A stretch of 64,000 nucleotides of DNA from Typhlomys cinereus (lineage: Eukaryota > Chordata > Mammalia > Rodentia > Platacanthomyidae): contig JALPQD010000634.1 of NCBI GenBank assembly GCA_023101885.1, positions 868,001 to 932,000 of the forward strand, given 5' to 3'. Numbering within the stretch: the stretch's first letter is position 1; every line of letters starts with the position of its first letter. Below are positions 11,363 through 23,252 of the stretch, piece by piece. A program made the position numbers and the translations under genes. The notes beneath the pieces were generated by a model, which saw nothing but the letters and a program-made list of their open reading frames with translations, was not told the origin of the DNA and did not search any database.

Positions 11363-11990
11363 TTGGAGGGAACAGCATCAATCTATCCTGAAGGCACAAG
11401 TAAGCTACATGAAGAAGTTGCCCAAATGCCTATAGTTCCCCAACCTGTTGCAATTCCTGTTCCCAAGCATGCATCTATGGCCTCCTGGGGTATGCCCTAT
11501 GATCAGCTAACTGAAGAGAAGACTAGGGCATGGTTCACAGATGGTTCTGCTCGCTATTCCGGTGCCACCCAGAAGTGGACAGCTGCAACGCTGCAACCCC
11601 TTTCTGCAACAACCCTAAAGGACACTGGAGAAGGGAAATCTTCACAGTGGGCAGAACTTCGGGCAGTGCACATGGTTGTACACTTTGACTGGAAGGAAAA
11701 ATGGCCAGATGTGTGACTGTATACTGATTCATGGGCTGTAGCCAATGGTTTGGCAGGATGGTTGGGGACTTGGAAGGAACATAATTGGAAAATTGGCGAG
11801 AAAGACATCTGGGGAAGAAGCATGTGGATAGATCTCTCCCAATGGGCAAAGGACACAAAGATATTTGTGTCTCATGTAAATGCTCATCAAAAGAGGGCAT
11901 CGGCAGAAGAAACATTCAATAATCAGGTGGATAAGATGACCCGTTCTGTGTATAGTCAGCCTCTTTCCTCAACCATTCCTGTCATTGCCC
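11363..11990 (+). pseudogene. pol: ERVL RNase H domain remnant
   Basis: The first catalytic motif is visible in the segment AWFTDGSARY (near 11,529-11,560), followed by the Glu-containing QWAELRAVH (near 11,646-11,670). A TGA stop at 11,714-11,716 interrupts it. After the stop the frame continues with the next catalytic Asp in YTDSWAVANG and later the VSHVNAHQ segment (near 11,870). The domain order RT, RNase H, integrase, dUTPase matches ERVL pol. The coding is broken by the in-frame stop. Confidence 0.85.
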
Positions 11991-12640
11991 AATGGGCCCA
12001 TGAACAAAGTGGACATGGTGGCAGAGATGGAGGTTATGCATGGACTCAACAACCTGGACTATCACTCACCAAGGCTTACCTGGCTACAGCTGCTGCTGAG
12101 TGCCAAATCTGCCAGCAGCAGAGACCCACGCTGAGTCCTCGATATGGAGTTATTCCTCAGGGTGACCAACCAGCAATGTGGTGGCAGGTTGACTACATTG
12201 GACCACTTCCAAGATGAAAAGGGCAGCGCATTGTTCTTACCAGGATAGATACTTATTCTGGTTATGGATTTGCCTTTCCTGCATGCCATGCTTCTGACAA
12301 GACTACCATCCAGGGACTTACAGAATGCCTTATCCACCATCATGGAATTCCACACAGCTTTGCTTCTGACCAGGGAACTCATTTCACAGCTAAAGAAGTA
12401 TGGCAGTGGGCACATGACCATGGGATTCATTGGTCTTACCATGTTCCCCATCATCCTGAAGGAGCTGGCTTGATAGAATGGTGGAATGGCCTTTTAAAGA
12501 CACAATTACAGCATCAATTAGGTGGTAATAGTCTGGAGGGATGGGGCAGAATTTTCCAGAAGGCAGTTTATGTCTTAAACCAGCGTCCAATATATGGTAC
12601 TGTGTCTCCTATAGCCAGGATTCACAGGTCCAGGAATCAA
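11990..12640 (+). pseudogene. pol: ERVL integrase domain remnant
   Basis: The N-terminal HHCC zinc-binding region is visible (HEQSGHGG then CQICQQQ, about 12,000-12,120). The catalytic core shows Asp codons at 12,190-12,192 (QVDYIGP) and 12,368-12,370 (SDQGTHF) and Glu at 12,476-12,478 (LIEWWNG). The last two are 36 codons apart, the D-D(35)-E spacing. The triad is present, but the reading frame is interrupted by a stop at 12,215-12,217 and by frame changes before 12,470. It would have inserted proviral DNA into the genome. Confidence 0.87.
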
Positions 12641-12955
12641 GAGGTGGAAACAGGAATAGCTCCTCTTACTATCACTCCTAGTGACCCATTAGGAAAATTT
12701 TTGCTTCCTGTTCCTGCAAGCCTGTATTCTACTGGCTTAGAAGTTTTGGGTCCAGAGCAGGGAATGCTTCTGCCAGGAGACACAGCAACTATTCCTTTGA
12801 ACTGGAAGCTAAGGCTTCCTCCTGGTTATTTTGGACTTCTGATGTCCTTGAGCCAACAGGCTAAGAAAGGAATAACTGTGTTAGGAGGGGTGATTGACCC
12901 AGACCACCAAGGAGAAATTGGACTGGTTCTCAACAATAGTGATAAGGAGGAGTAG
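12640..12955 (+). pseudogene. ERVL dUTPase domain remnant
   Basis: In the same open frame as the integrase C-terminus (12,470-12,955) there is a dUTPase-like segment. PPGYFGLLMSLSQQA resembles a conserved dUTPase motif, and GGVIDPDHQGEIGLVLNN resembles the motif carrying the catalytic Asp. A dUTPase downstream of integrase is a known hallmark of the ERVL group. This part is open to its natural-looking end, but upstream pol is broken. Confidence 0.8.
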
Positions 12956-13561
12956 GTCTGGAGTCCAGGAGATCCACTAGGGTGTCTCTTGGTATTACCA
13001 TGTCCTGTGATTAAGGTCAATGGGAATTAACAGCAACCCAACACAGGAAAGACAGTAAATGGTCCAGATCCTTCAGGAATGAAGGTATGGATAACCCCTC
13101 CAGGTAAAGAGCCAAGACCTGCAGAAGTACTTGCTGAAGGTGGAGGAAATACAGAATGGGTAGTAGAAGAAGGTAGTTATAAATACCACCTAAGGCCACA
13201 TAACCAGTTACAGAAATGAGGATTATAATTGCCATGAGTGCTTCTGGTCTAGACTGTCAAGAATAGACTTGAGCATGTGCACATATTCTAAGAAGACATT
13301 TATGTTATGTAATGTAATGTTAATCTTTAGTTATGGGATGAAATGCTATAATCTACATTATGATATTGTGTTATGGGATACTAAGACTAAGCATTTCTTA
13401 AGGGACATTGTCATTGATCTTGGAAAAAATAATGTGTGTGCAGTTGTACGTGGATAGCTATATTATGTTAGGCAGAACGCAGAATCTTACTGTTTTTATT
13501 TGAAGAATTTTTAATGGTCTAAGGAAATGTGATTTGGTGTCAAGTTGACAAGGGGTGGACT
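12956..13561 (+). mobile_element. ERVL 3' non-coding region and polypurine tract
   Basis: From the pol end to the 3' LTR there is about 600 bp without an envelope gene. A short Pro-rich continuation in another frame runs to about 13,220. A purine-rich stretch ACAAGGGGTGGA (about 13,548-13,559) directly precedes the LTR and is the likely plus-strand primer site. Absence of env is typical of ERVL. Confidence 0.75.
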
Positions 13562-14067
13562 TGTGATAGTTAAGCCTGGGTGTCAACTTGACACACCCGG
13601 TATTAACTAAGCTGGGCTGAGACCACCTTTGGAAAGGATCAACTGAGACTACTTGAAGGATTATACCCGCCCTAGATCCTATCAGGACCTCCAAAGCTCT
13701 CAAAGGATCTTCCCAGTAATGCATCATATAAAAAGGAGCCACCAAGGAGAACAGATGCCTTCTTGCAGCTGTGCTAGGAATCGTTCTTCCTTCCGGCCAC
13801 CCAGTTCCTTCGACCTTCCAAGACTAGGAGTTCTCCAGCCTTCAGTCATCACCTACTTGACTACCGAACTGAGTGGCTAGCTATTGGCAGCCATCGTTGG
13901 AACTACCTCGGCTACTGGAAGCCATCATTGGACTACCTCGGCTACTGACAGCCTTCACTGGACTACCTCGGCAATATCTGTAAGCCAACTCAATAAATTT
14001 CATATATATATATATAGATATATTCATTCTATGAATTCCATGACTCTGGAGAACCCTAAATAATACA
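13562..14067 (+). mobile_element. ERVL-type provirus 3' LTR
   Basis: It starts TGTGATAGTTAAGCCTGGG and ends AATAATACA. It has the same TATA-like box near 13,726 and AATAAA near 13,991 (the 5' LTR has AATGAA there). It is slightly longer than the 5' LTR because of small insertions, including a TA repeat near 14,003-14,016. Confidence 0.9.
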
Positions 14068-14536
14068 TCTGTTTGCCATTAAAAAGTAAAGATGTTAGAG
14101 ATGCCAGAGGCAAGGTGGGACACCTGCCAAGGAAAGCTGTATACCCTGGGAGGAGTCAGCTCAAGAGAGCAACATATTCTATGGCAGCTGCATTGGAGGG
14201 ATGGAACCAAAGCCCTTTGGAACTGAGATGATTTCAACAAAAGGCTCACCTGTTGGACTTGGAGCTACAAGATTTGGTGTTTGTCCTGCTGGTTTTCAGT
14301 CTTGTTATGGACCAATCTTTCCAATGCCCCCATTCTTCCTTTTGAAATGGGAATGTTTATTCTGTGCCACTTATGTTGGAAGTATGTATCTCATCTTTTG
14401 ATTTTACAGGAAGCTTTGGATTTTGGACTTTTGGACTGTTGGGACTACTGATGTAGTCTATGAAGACTTTTAAAGTTGGACTGAGTACGGTTTATATAAT
14501 GAGATGGCAATGAGCCTGTGAGGGCCAGGAGTGGAA
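14068..14536 (+). mobile_element. MaLR internal region, 3' part
   Basis: This is the continuation of the element interrupted at 7495. It runs into the MaLR 3' LTR and has no credible coding potential. Confidence 0.72.
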
Positions 14537-14892
14537 TGTCATGGTTTGAAATGTATCCCCCACAGTCTCATGTGTTTGCCAAAGTCATGGTACCTTGAAA
14601 GGTGGAGCCTTGCTGGAGGAAGGCAGTCACAAGGGGTGGGCCTTTAGGTGGATTAGTCCCACCCTACCTCCAAGAGAAGTCTGCCTTTGCAGCAAGCAGT
14701 CTGCTGCTCTCAGCTTCCAAGATGTCTGCAGTGATTTAGACTTCTCCAGCTTTGGCCAGCCAGCCATGCCGCCTCTGCTTTGAGAGACTGTCCCTTTCCT
14801 CTGGAACTGTAAGCAGAATGAACCTCCCTTTCTCCCTTAAGTTGATTGACTTGAGTGTTCTCTCACAGCAATAATTAAGAGTAACTGTTACA
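14537..14892 (+). mobile_element. 3' LTR of the MaLR-like element
   Basis: It starts TGTCATGGTTTGAAATGTA and ends ACTGTTACA. It is about 356 bp and closely matches the LTR at 6108. The following CTGTC (14,893-14,897) is the second copy of the 5-bp target duplication. Confidence 0.88.
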
Positions 14893-15975
14893 CTGTCTAA
14901 TTCAGTGCAGCCAAAAACACACAAAAACAAAAGAAGGTCATAAGAGATAAAACAAAAATGCCCAGGGCACAGCGCAAATCTATGAAATACAAAAATCAAG
15001 GCAATAAAGATCCTTCTGAAAGAATTAACCCCACAATCACTGAGTCCAACCAGAACAAACTCACAGAAAATAGCCAAGAAAGCCACACCCATGACAATGA
15101 ATTTCAAATCCTGACCTTTACTATGAGCAAAAAAATGATAGAAGAAATCCAGGAGTAGTTAAATAATCACATCAATCACTTGGAATGAGAACACAACAGG
15201 CACATGGAGGAGATGAGAAAACCAGTTGATTAAAAAAAAATAGGCACAGAGCAATTAAAACAATCTAAAGCAGAGTTTAACTTGAACTAAAAGACAAGCT
15301 CTCTTCAACCCAGAATTCAACACCGAGTCTTATGGCAGTACTAATGAAGCAGAAAATAGAATATCAGATAATGAAGATAAAGTGGAAGAACTAACTAGTT
15401 CAATCAAAGAGGTTGTTAAATCCAAAATATATTGAGAGGAATATCCGAGGGTTATGGGACATCTTGAGGAAGCCTAACGTGCCCATTTGTGGAATACTGG
15501 AATAAGAACCCCAAAATACACCTGAGTAAATTTTTCAATTATAATAAAGAAAAACTTTCCACATTTAGAGAAAGAGTGGCCCATTTAAATAAAAGTTGCA
15601 TTCTGCAGAGCAAACAGAGAAAAAAAGTCACTTTAAAGGGTAAAATTAGTAAAATAACAAATGGTTTTTCAATGGAAACAGTAAAATGCAGAAGAGCTTG
15701 GAGAGACATATGTCAAGTATTGAATTAGCACAAATATCCATCCATGCTGATATACCCAGCAAAAATATCAGTCATGATCAAGGGTGAAAGAAAAATTTTC
15801 CACCATGAAGACAACTTGAAAGCTTACATGACCACCAAATCAGGTCTTCATAAATTCTAGAAAAGATACTCAAGCTTGGAGAAAGTAACAATCATATCCA
15901 GGAGGACAGAAGAGAAGTATGATACCACCAAAATCTATAAGCTAAATAATATACTTATGAACTCCACTAAACACA
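14893..15975 (+). pseudogene. Old L1 ORF1 (decayed)
   Basis: An L1 ORF1 start at 14,958 is recognisable by alignment to the younger copy at 58,245, sharing the KSMK, EINP and SNQNK segments. It breaks at 15,156 and continues through several frames as coiled-coil and RRM/CTD remnants, for example the segment ETVKCRRAWRDICQVLN in 15,678-15,726. ORF1p is the RNA-binding chaperone of the L1 RNP. Many stops and indels are present. Confidence 0.85.
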
Positions 15976-16709
15976 AAAAGTGTCAGTAAGTAAAAGTAAT
16001 TTCTCCATTGTAACACTAAACATCAATGGAATTAACTCACCAATCAAAAGACACAGATTACAAACATGGACTAGAAATCAAAACCCATCCATTTGCTGTC
16101 ATCAGGAAACCCATCTCACTACAAAAGGTAGGCACACCTAAAAATAAAAGGTTGGTCAAAAATTTTGTAAGAAAATGGGACCAGGAAATAACCAAGGGTA
16201 CCAAAACCAAAGAAAATAATAAGAGATTGACAAGGTTATTAAATTTTATTCACAGGTACAATTCACTAGGAAGACTTCACAACACTGAACATATACTTAT
16301 GCAGTTAATATGGTCTGCTCCACATTCATTAAGCAAACACTGCTAGGTCTAAAACAAGAAATCAATCCCCAAAGAATAATATAGGGGAATTCAATACTAT
16401 ACTTTCAACGTGGGATAGAGCAACAGGCCAAAACTTAAGAGAGACACATTGGAACTTAGTCAGCCCCTTACTGAAATGGACCTTACAGATTTCTATTAAA
16501 CTTTCCATCCATGCACGAAGGAATACACATTTTTGTCAGCAGCCCTCGGAACTTTCTCCAAAATGGACCACATATGGGGCCACAAAACAAATCTCCACAT
16601 GTTCAGGAAAGTTGAAATTGTAGGCTGTACCTTATCAGACTACCATGGTCTAATGATTGACATCCACAACACAACAAAGAGCAGAACATACACTAACTTT
16701 TAGAAACTA
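15976..16709 (+). pseudogene. Old L1 ORF2 endonuclease part (truncated)
   Basis: Sequence homologous to the first ~240 codons of ORF2 (APE-type endonuclease) is present with many frameshifts. It stops at AGAAACTA (16,702-16,709), where the next L1 begins. The continuation of an old L1 ORF2 resumes at 23,253, but about 1.4 kb further into the gene. Confidence 0.82.
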
Positions 16710-16914
16710 GCCCTTTCCCTACCCACCCAGGATGAGCGCAGTACAGCCGGGACTCACAGCAACCTAGGTAAGCTCCCCCTGCCCACCCCCAAACCCCTAG
16801 CAGCCTACTGGTCCCAGCTCCTCCCACTAGCCAGCTGGAGCTGCGCTAGCCAGGCCAAATAATTCAGATCAGTGAAAAACGCACAGAAATTGAAAGAAGG
16901 TCTTAGGAGTTAAA
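16710..16914 (+). mobile_element. 5' UTR of the second L1 (16.7-23.25 kb)
   Basis: A short C-rich leader joins the old L1 at 16,710. It ends in the sequence GCCAAATAATTCAG, also found before ORF1 of the young L1 at 58,199-58,212. Most of the expected promoter region is missing, so the element is slightly 5'-truncated or has lost its monomers. Confidence 0.75.
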
Positions 16915-18021
16915 ATGACAATGCCCAAGTCAAAATGCAAAACTATGATAAACAAAACCCAAGAAAACAAATATCTCCCACTGAAGGAATTAATCCCATA
17001 ATGATACACTCCAACCAGAACAAACCCATGGAAAAAAACTAAGAAAGCCTAACCCAAGATAACGACTTTAAAAACATGATCATTACCATGATCAATAAAC
17101 ACTATGAAACAGGAAATCCGGGTGCAATTAAATAACCGTATCGATCACTTTGAAGAAGAATACAACAGACACTTGGAGGAGTTGAGAAAAACAGTTCAAG
17201 AAACAAAAATAGACATACAGCAGTTAAAACACACTCAAGCAGAGTTTAAAACTGAACTAAAAGACAAGTTATCTTCAACCCAGAACTCAACAGAGAGTCT
17301 TATTAGCAGAACTAAGGAAGCAGAAAATAGAATTTCAGACCTGGAAGACAAAGCAGGAGTATTAACCAGTTCGATGGAAGAGGTTGTTAAGTGAAAAAGG
17401 TACTTGAGAGAAATATTCAAGAGTTACGGGATACCCTGAAGAAACCTAACATGCACATTCATGGAATATCAGAGCAAGAATCCCAAAATACCACACCTGA
17501 GGAAATTTTTCAAATTATCATCAAAGAACACTTTCCTCATCTAAAAAAAGAGAGGCCCATCCATATACAAGAGGCATTCCCTACCCCAAACAGATACAAC
17601 CGAAATAGAAACTCGCCATGGAAATAATAGTGAAAACACTCCACATTCAAGATAAAGAAATGGTGCTGAGAGCTTCAAGGGAAAAAAAGTCACTTTTAAA
17701 GGTAAACCTATTAAAATAACAAATGACTTCTCAATGGAAACAGTAAAAGCAAGAAGAGCTTGGAGAGACATACTTCAAGTATTGAATGAGCAAAAATGTC
17801 AACCCAGGCTGATATACCCCCTAAAACTATCCATCATGATCAAGGGAGAAAGAAAAATTTTCCACCAAAAAGACAACTTAAAGGGATACATGCCCACCAA
17901 ACCAGGGCATCAAAATGCTAGAGGTGATACTCAAGCTTGAAGAAAAGAACAAGCATATCTGGGGGAGACAGAAGGGAAGTATAATACCACTAAAACCTAA
18001 AAGCAAAACAATACACTTACA
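16915..18021 (+). pseudogene. L1 ORF1 (RNA-binding chaperone), broken
   Basis: The ATG at 16,915 aligns with the young L1 ORF1 start (M-T-M-P-K-S-K). The coding is interrupted early, then open at 17,104-17,394 (coiled coil, heptad-like LEELRKTVQET), 17,391-17,627 and 17,734-17,940 (RRM and C-terminal domain with RRAWRDILQVLNEQ). At least three frame breaks separate these. The intergenic gap to ORF2 is about 20 bp, as in the young copy. Confidence 0.88.
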
Positions 18022-18041
18022 AAGGCCACTAAACACAATAA

Positions 18042-19680
18042 ATGTCCAGAATTAAAAATAGTTTCTCCATTATAACACTAAATGTTAATGGAATTAACTC
18101 ACTGATCAAGAGACACAGATTACAAACTTGGATTAAAAATCAAGTTTGCTGCCTGCAGGAAACCCATCCCACCACAAAAGATAGGCACATCCTAAAAATA
18201 AAAGGCTGGTCAACAATTCTACAAGCTAATGGAAGCAGAAAACAGGCAGGGTTAGCCATTATGATATCAGACATGGTAGACTTCAAACCAAAGAAAATTA
18301 TAAGAGACTCGGATGGATACTACATTTTAGTCACAGGTACAATTCACCAGGAAGACTTCACAATACTGAACATATATGCACCCAATACAGGCCCCTCCAC
18401 ATTCATTAAGAAAACTCTACAGCGTCTAAAGCAAGAAATCAACCCCCAAACGATAATTCTTGGGGACTTCAACACCGCCCTCTCAACATGGGATAGATCA
18501 ACAGGTCAAAAGCTTAACAGAGACACTTTGGAACTTAATCAAACCCTGAAAGAAAAGGACCTTACAGATCTCTATCGAACTTTTCACCCATGCACCAAAG
18601 AATACACATTTTTCTCAGCAGCACATGGAACTTTCTCCAAAATAGAACACATATTGGGCCACAAAACGAATCTCCACATATACAGGAAAGTTGAAATTCT
18701 AACCTGTGCCCTATGAGACCACCATGGCTAAAGCTGGACATCCACAACACAACAAACAAGAAAAAATACACTAACTCCTTAACAATATGATGCTGAATGA
18801 GAACTGTATTCAGGAAGAAATTAAAAAGGAAATTCAAGATTTCCTGAAAGTGAATGATAATGAAAATACAACTTACCAAAATCTCTGGGACACAATGAAA
18901 GCTTTTCTAAGAGGTAAGTTCATATCTCTTAATGCCTACATCAAAAAAATGGAAACATCAGAAATAAACAACTTAACAATGCAGCTTAAAGCTTTAGGGA
19001 AACTAGAGCAATCTGATCCCAAAAGTAGTAGAAGAGAGCAGATTAGCAAAATAAGGGGAGAAATATCTGAAATCGAGATTAAGAAAACGATAGAAAAAAA
19101 TCAACCAGTCAAAAAGCTGGTTCTTTGAAAAAAATCAATAAGATTGATACACCCCTAGCTAAATTAACCAAAAGCAAGAGACAGAAAACCCACATTAACA
19201 AAATTAGAAATGAACATGGAGTTATCACTACTGATACCCAAGAAATCCAGAGAATTATAACATCATATTTCAAAAATATATACTCTGTGAAGTTTGATAA
19301 CACAACAGAGATGGATGAATTTCTAAGTAAACACAAATTACCTAAATTGAATCAGGAAGTTGTGAATTATTTTAATAGTCCTATAACATATAAGGAAATT
19401 GAGGAAGTAATCTCAAATCTTCCCACCAAAAAATGTCCTGGAACAGATGGATTCATCACAGAGTTCTACCAGACATTTAAGGAGTTAATAACTCCAATAC
19501 TCCTTAAGCTGTTCCATCAAATATCAAAGGAAGGAGCACTACAAAATTCCTTCTACGAAGCTAATATTGTTTTAATCCCAAAACCTAATAAAGATTCACT
19601 TAAAAAAGAAAACTATAGGCCGATCTCTCTGATGAACACAGACGCAAAGATTCTCAACAAAGTCTTAGCAAATCGGATTC
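18042..19680 (+). pseudogene. L1 ORF2 (endonuclease/RT), part 1
   Basis: ORF2 starts at 18,042. The APE-type endonuclease is open to 18,716, with [21 protein letters not shown] and ILGDFNTALS. It is cut by a TGA at 18,714-18,716 where the young copy has Ser of SDH. A small deletion follows near 18,775, and a frameshift near 19,100. The RT N-terminal part is open to 19,721 (KCPGTDGF, then [20 protein letters not shown]). A SINE inserted at about 19,694 splits the RT. Confidence 0.9.
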
Positions 19681-19693
19681 AAAAACATATTAA

Positions 19694-19986
19694 GGGGCTA
19701 GAGAGGTTGCTCAGGGGTTAAGCCTCCGCCTTGCAGGCGGAAGGTCCCGAGTTCGGATCCCAGATCCCACATATAGATGCCAGGCCGAAGCAGGGGCGAC
19801 CTGCACTTCAGGTCCTGGTAGGGCAGAGCCTGTGAATCCCGGGGCAGAAGGAGGTGGAGGCGTCCATGGTGGTTCACGAATTCATCCGTGGTTCTACACA
19901 CACACAGACACACACACACACACAGACACACACACACAGACACACACGCCCATGCACATACACACGCACATGCACACAGTTGAATA

Positions 19987-20017
<31 letters not shown>

Positions 20018-20045
20018 GAATTTCTATCTTTAAAAAAATATTGTT
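19694..20045 (+). mobile_element. B2-like tRNA-derived SINE inside L1 ORF2
   Basis: It begins GGGGCTAGAGAGGTTGCTCAGG. A B-box-like GTTCGGATCC lies at 19,752-19,761. CA repeats (19,896-19,944) and an AAT repeat form the tail. The 13-bp duplication AAAAACATATTAA at 19,681-19,693 and 20,046-20,058 shows a clean insertion. This copy postdates the host L1. Confidence 0.93.
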
Positions 20046-22220
20046 AAAAACATATTAAAAAGATCATTCACAGGGACCAAGTAGGGTTCATCCCAGCATA
20101 CAAGGTTGGTTCAACATACGCAAATCAATAAATGTAATTCATCATGTAAACCAGTCCAAAGTCCAAGAACACATGATACTCTCGATAGATGCAGAAAAAG
20201 CTTTTGACAAGATCCAACAGCCTTTTATGATGAAAACGCTAGAGACAGTAGGAATGGAAGGAACCTTATCAATATAATAAAGCTGTATACAACAAGCCCA
20301 CAGCAAGGATTATGCTCAATGGGGAACAATTGGAAGCATTCCCACTTCGATCAGGAACTAGACAAGGCTGTAACTCTCACCACTTCTATTCAATACTGTA
20401 CTTGAAGTCTTAGCCGAAGCCATAAGACAAGAAAGGGACATAAGAGGGATTGAAATCGGCAAGGAAGAAGTCAAGCTATCCTTATTTGAGGATTACATGA
20501 TCTTATACCTGAGTGATCCCTAAAACTCCACCAGGAAGCTCCTGGAACTAATTGAGAAGTTCAGCAGGGTGGCAGGATACAAAATAAATGTGCAAAAATC
20601 AGAGGCCTTCCTATATGCCCAGAATGAAAGAAGTGAAAAAGCCCTGAGAGAAACAATCCCATTTACTATAGCCCCTAAAAAAATGAAACACCTTGGTATA
20701 AACCTTACCAAGGAGGTAAAAGACCTTTACAATGAAAACTTTAAAACCCTAAAGAAAGAAATAGTAGAAAACACCAGAAGGTGGAAAGACCCCCCTTGTT
20801 CCTGGATTAGCAGAATCAGCATCGTAAAAATGACCATCCTAATAAAGGCAATATACATATTCAATGCTATACCAATTAAAATCCCAAAGCAATTCTTCAA
20901 AGAATTTGACCGAACAATCTCAAAGTTCATATGGAGGCACAAAAGACCCAGGATAGCAAAGACAATCCTGAGTAACAAAAACACTGCTGGAGATATTACC
21001 ATACCAAACCTAAGTCTATACTACAAATCCATAGTTATAGAGACAGCCTGGTTCTGGCTCCAAAATAGAAAATAGACACACAGATCAATGGATAAGGATT
21101 GAATACCCAGATATAAGCCCACAAAATTACAGCCATTTGGTCTTTGACAAAGGGGCCCAAAGAATCCAATGGAAAAAGATACAGCATCTTCAACAAATGG
21201 TGCTGGGAAAACTGGATCTCCACATGCAGAAGAATAAAGCTGGACCCGTACTTGTCACCATGTACAAGACTTAATTCCAAATGGATCAAGGACTATGATT
21301 TAAGGCCAAAGACTATAAAAACCATAGTCGAAAGAATAGGGAACTCCCTTGAGCTGAGTGGGCTAGGCCAACATTTCCTAAACAGACATCCAATGGCACA
21401 GTCACTGCTAACAACTCTCAACAGTTGGGATCTTGTGAAATTAAAGAGCTTCTGTTCAGATAAAGAGATTGTAATGCGAGTTCAAAGGCAACCCACAGAA
21501 TGGGAGAAAATCTTCACTAACCACACATCTGATAGAGCTCTGCTGTCCAGAGTGCACAAACAACTTAGAAAACTAAACACCAAGGAAACTAATGGCCCAA
21601 TTAAAAAATGGGCCCTGGAACTTAAAAGAAACTTTACCAGGGATGAAATTAAAATGTCTAACAAATATCTGAAAAAATGCTCCACTTCTTTAGCCATCAG
21701 GGAAATGCAAATCAAAACTTCCCTGAGATATCATCTCACCCCGGTCAGGATGGCAAAAATCCACAATACAAACAACATCAAATGCTGGAGAGGATGTGGA
21801 GAGAGGGGAACTCTGCTACATTGCTGGTGGGAATGCAGGCTCATACAGCCACTCTGGTGAGCTGTCTGGAGATTCTTAAAGAAATTAAAGATTGAAATGC
21901 CATATGACCCTTCTATTCCACTTTTGGGAATGACCCCCCATACAGCAGAGGTTCACCTCGATAGCACAAGCGTGACCATGTTCTTAGCAGCACTGTTTAC
22001 AATAGCAAAGTCATGGAATCAACCCAAATGTCCAACAGTTGACGAGTGGATAAGGAAACAGTGGTACATCTATACAATGGAGTACTACTCAGCCATCAAA
22101 AATGATTAACTAATGCAATTTGCCGAGAAATGGATGTCATTAGAAACAATTATATTAAGTGAAGTATCCCAAACCCAGAAAATTAAGCACCGTATGTACT
22201 CCCTAATAGGTGCCTCCTAA
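20046..22220 (+). pseudogene. L1 ORF2 (RT, C-terminal), part 2
   Basis: The RT continues with frameshifts near 20,270 and 20,330. The catalytic F-x-D-D box reads FEDY at 20,485-20,496 within a segment closed by a TAA at 20,521-20,523. Open parts are 20,569-21,075 and 21,144-21,860, the latter containing the C-terminal Cys/His motif ([19 protein letters not shown]). ORF2 would end near 22,220. The copy is broken at several places but is still close to the young L1 at 57.6-64 kb. Confidence 0.88.
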
Positions 22221-23252
22221 TACCAAACCAACCCAGCCCCCTTGAGACACTCATAGGTAAATCTATGTATTACCTACAGTAATTGCAAAGATTATGAACA
22301 GGAGGGATGGGGTTGGAGGGCCACACCAGAAACAAGGAGAGAAGTGACCATGTTACAGTAGAGAAAATACGCCTCCATCAAGGAATGCAAGTAAGTAACG
22401 TGACACCTGGTTAAGTTCACAGACGTTCGTTCCTGATCATTTCCAACTTAAGGGGTATGATCTCAACAGAAGGGGAGGGCATATAGACTGGCAGATAAAA
22501 AGTAACTATTTTGCAAATGGGTGATTTACCCCTCCCTCACTGAGGTTTCCTACTTTTATTACATCTACCCTTGAATGTGCTCTGATAATAACACTCCAGT
22601 TTAACAGCTTTTTGTCTCTGGCCAGGGGGTGACATACATTGCCCATCAGGATGGAGTGAAGGGCATTGCAGGAGCAGCAAAACTGCAAAAGAAAATCAAC
22701 AAACCACAATCCAGAACTTCAGAGACTCTATATCAACCGCCTAGAACTAGGCCAGACTAATCTCTCCCCATCCAGAAGCTCAGGGACATTTGCGAAAGAG
22801 GGGGCGGTAAGAGTGTAAGAGCAAAAGAATGCGAGGAGCAATGATTTGCAAGATACTCCACACAAGTTAGGGCCGAAGCAATCATAATTGGACATTGCAT
22901 GCCCGGCGCAATATCCAACACACTATTGACCTCACAAAGTCTAGCATCTGCTAAAGGCACCAAGATCCTTGGAGGCAAGGGATTCCTATGCTTAAGGGGA
23001 ACCATGGGCAAGGGTTCAGGGAAATGCCACTGGGTCCTTGCATGTTATCGGAGAGGAGGGCCCAGAGGAGATGTACGCATGCACAAGAAAGGACTCTCTG
23101 GGAATTGCCGTGAGAGGCACTGTGGGTTGAGGAGGGAGGGGTGAGGGGAGGTGGAGCAGCGGGTTTGGGGGGAGGAGAAGGGAGGTAGGGAACTGGTGTA
23201 ACTATTAAGTTTGTATGAGCTGAAATAATAATAAAAAATGTATTAAAAAAAA
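22221..23252 (+). mobile_element. L1 3' UTR and poly-A
   Basis: This is a full-length 3' UTR matching 63,186-64,000 of the young L1. It has a G-rich tract at 23,100-23,200 and the tail TTTGTATGAGCTGAAATAATAATAAAAAATG with poly-A ending near 23,252. No copy of the target sequence AGAAACTA follows; instead, old L1 ORF2 sequence resumes directly. Confidence 0.88.

Noticed and set aside
17235..17420. Antisense frames over L1 ORF1 and ORF2 (also 18,562-18,879; 60,274-60,672; 62,093-62,440)
   Set aside because: Shadow frames of L1 coding sequence that recur in every copy.
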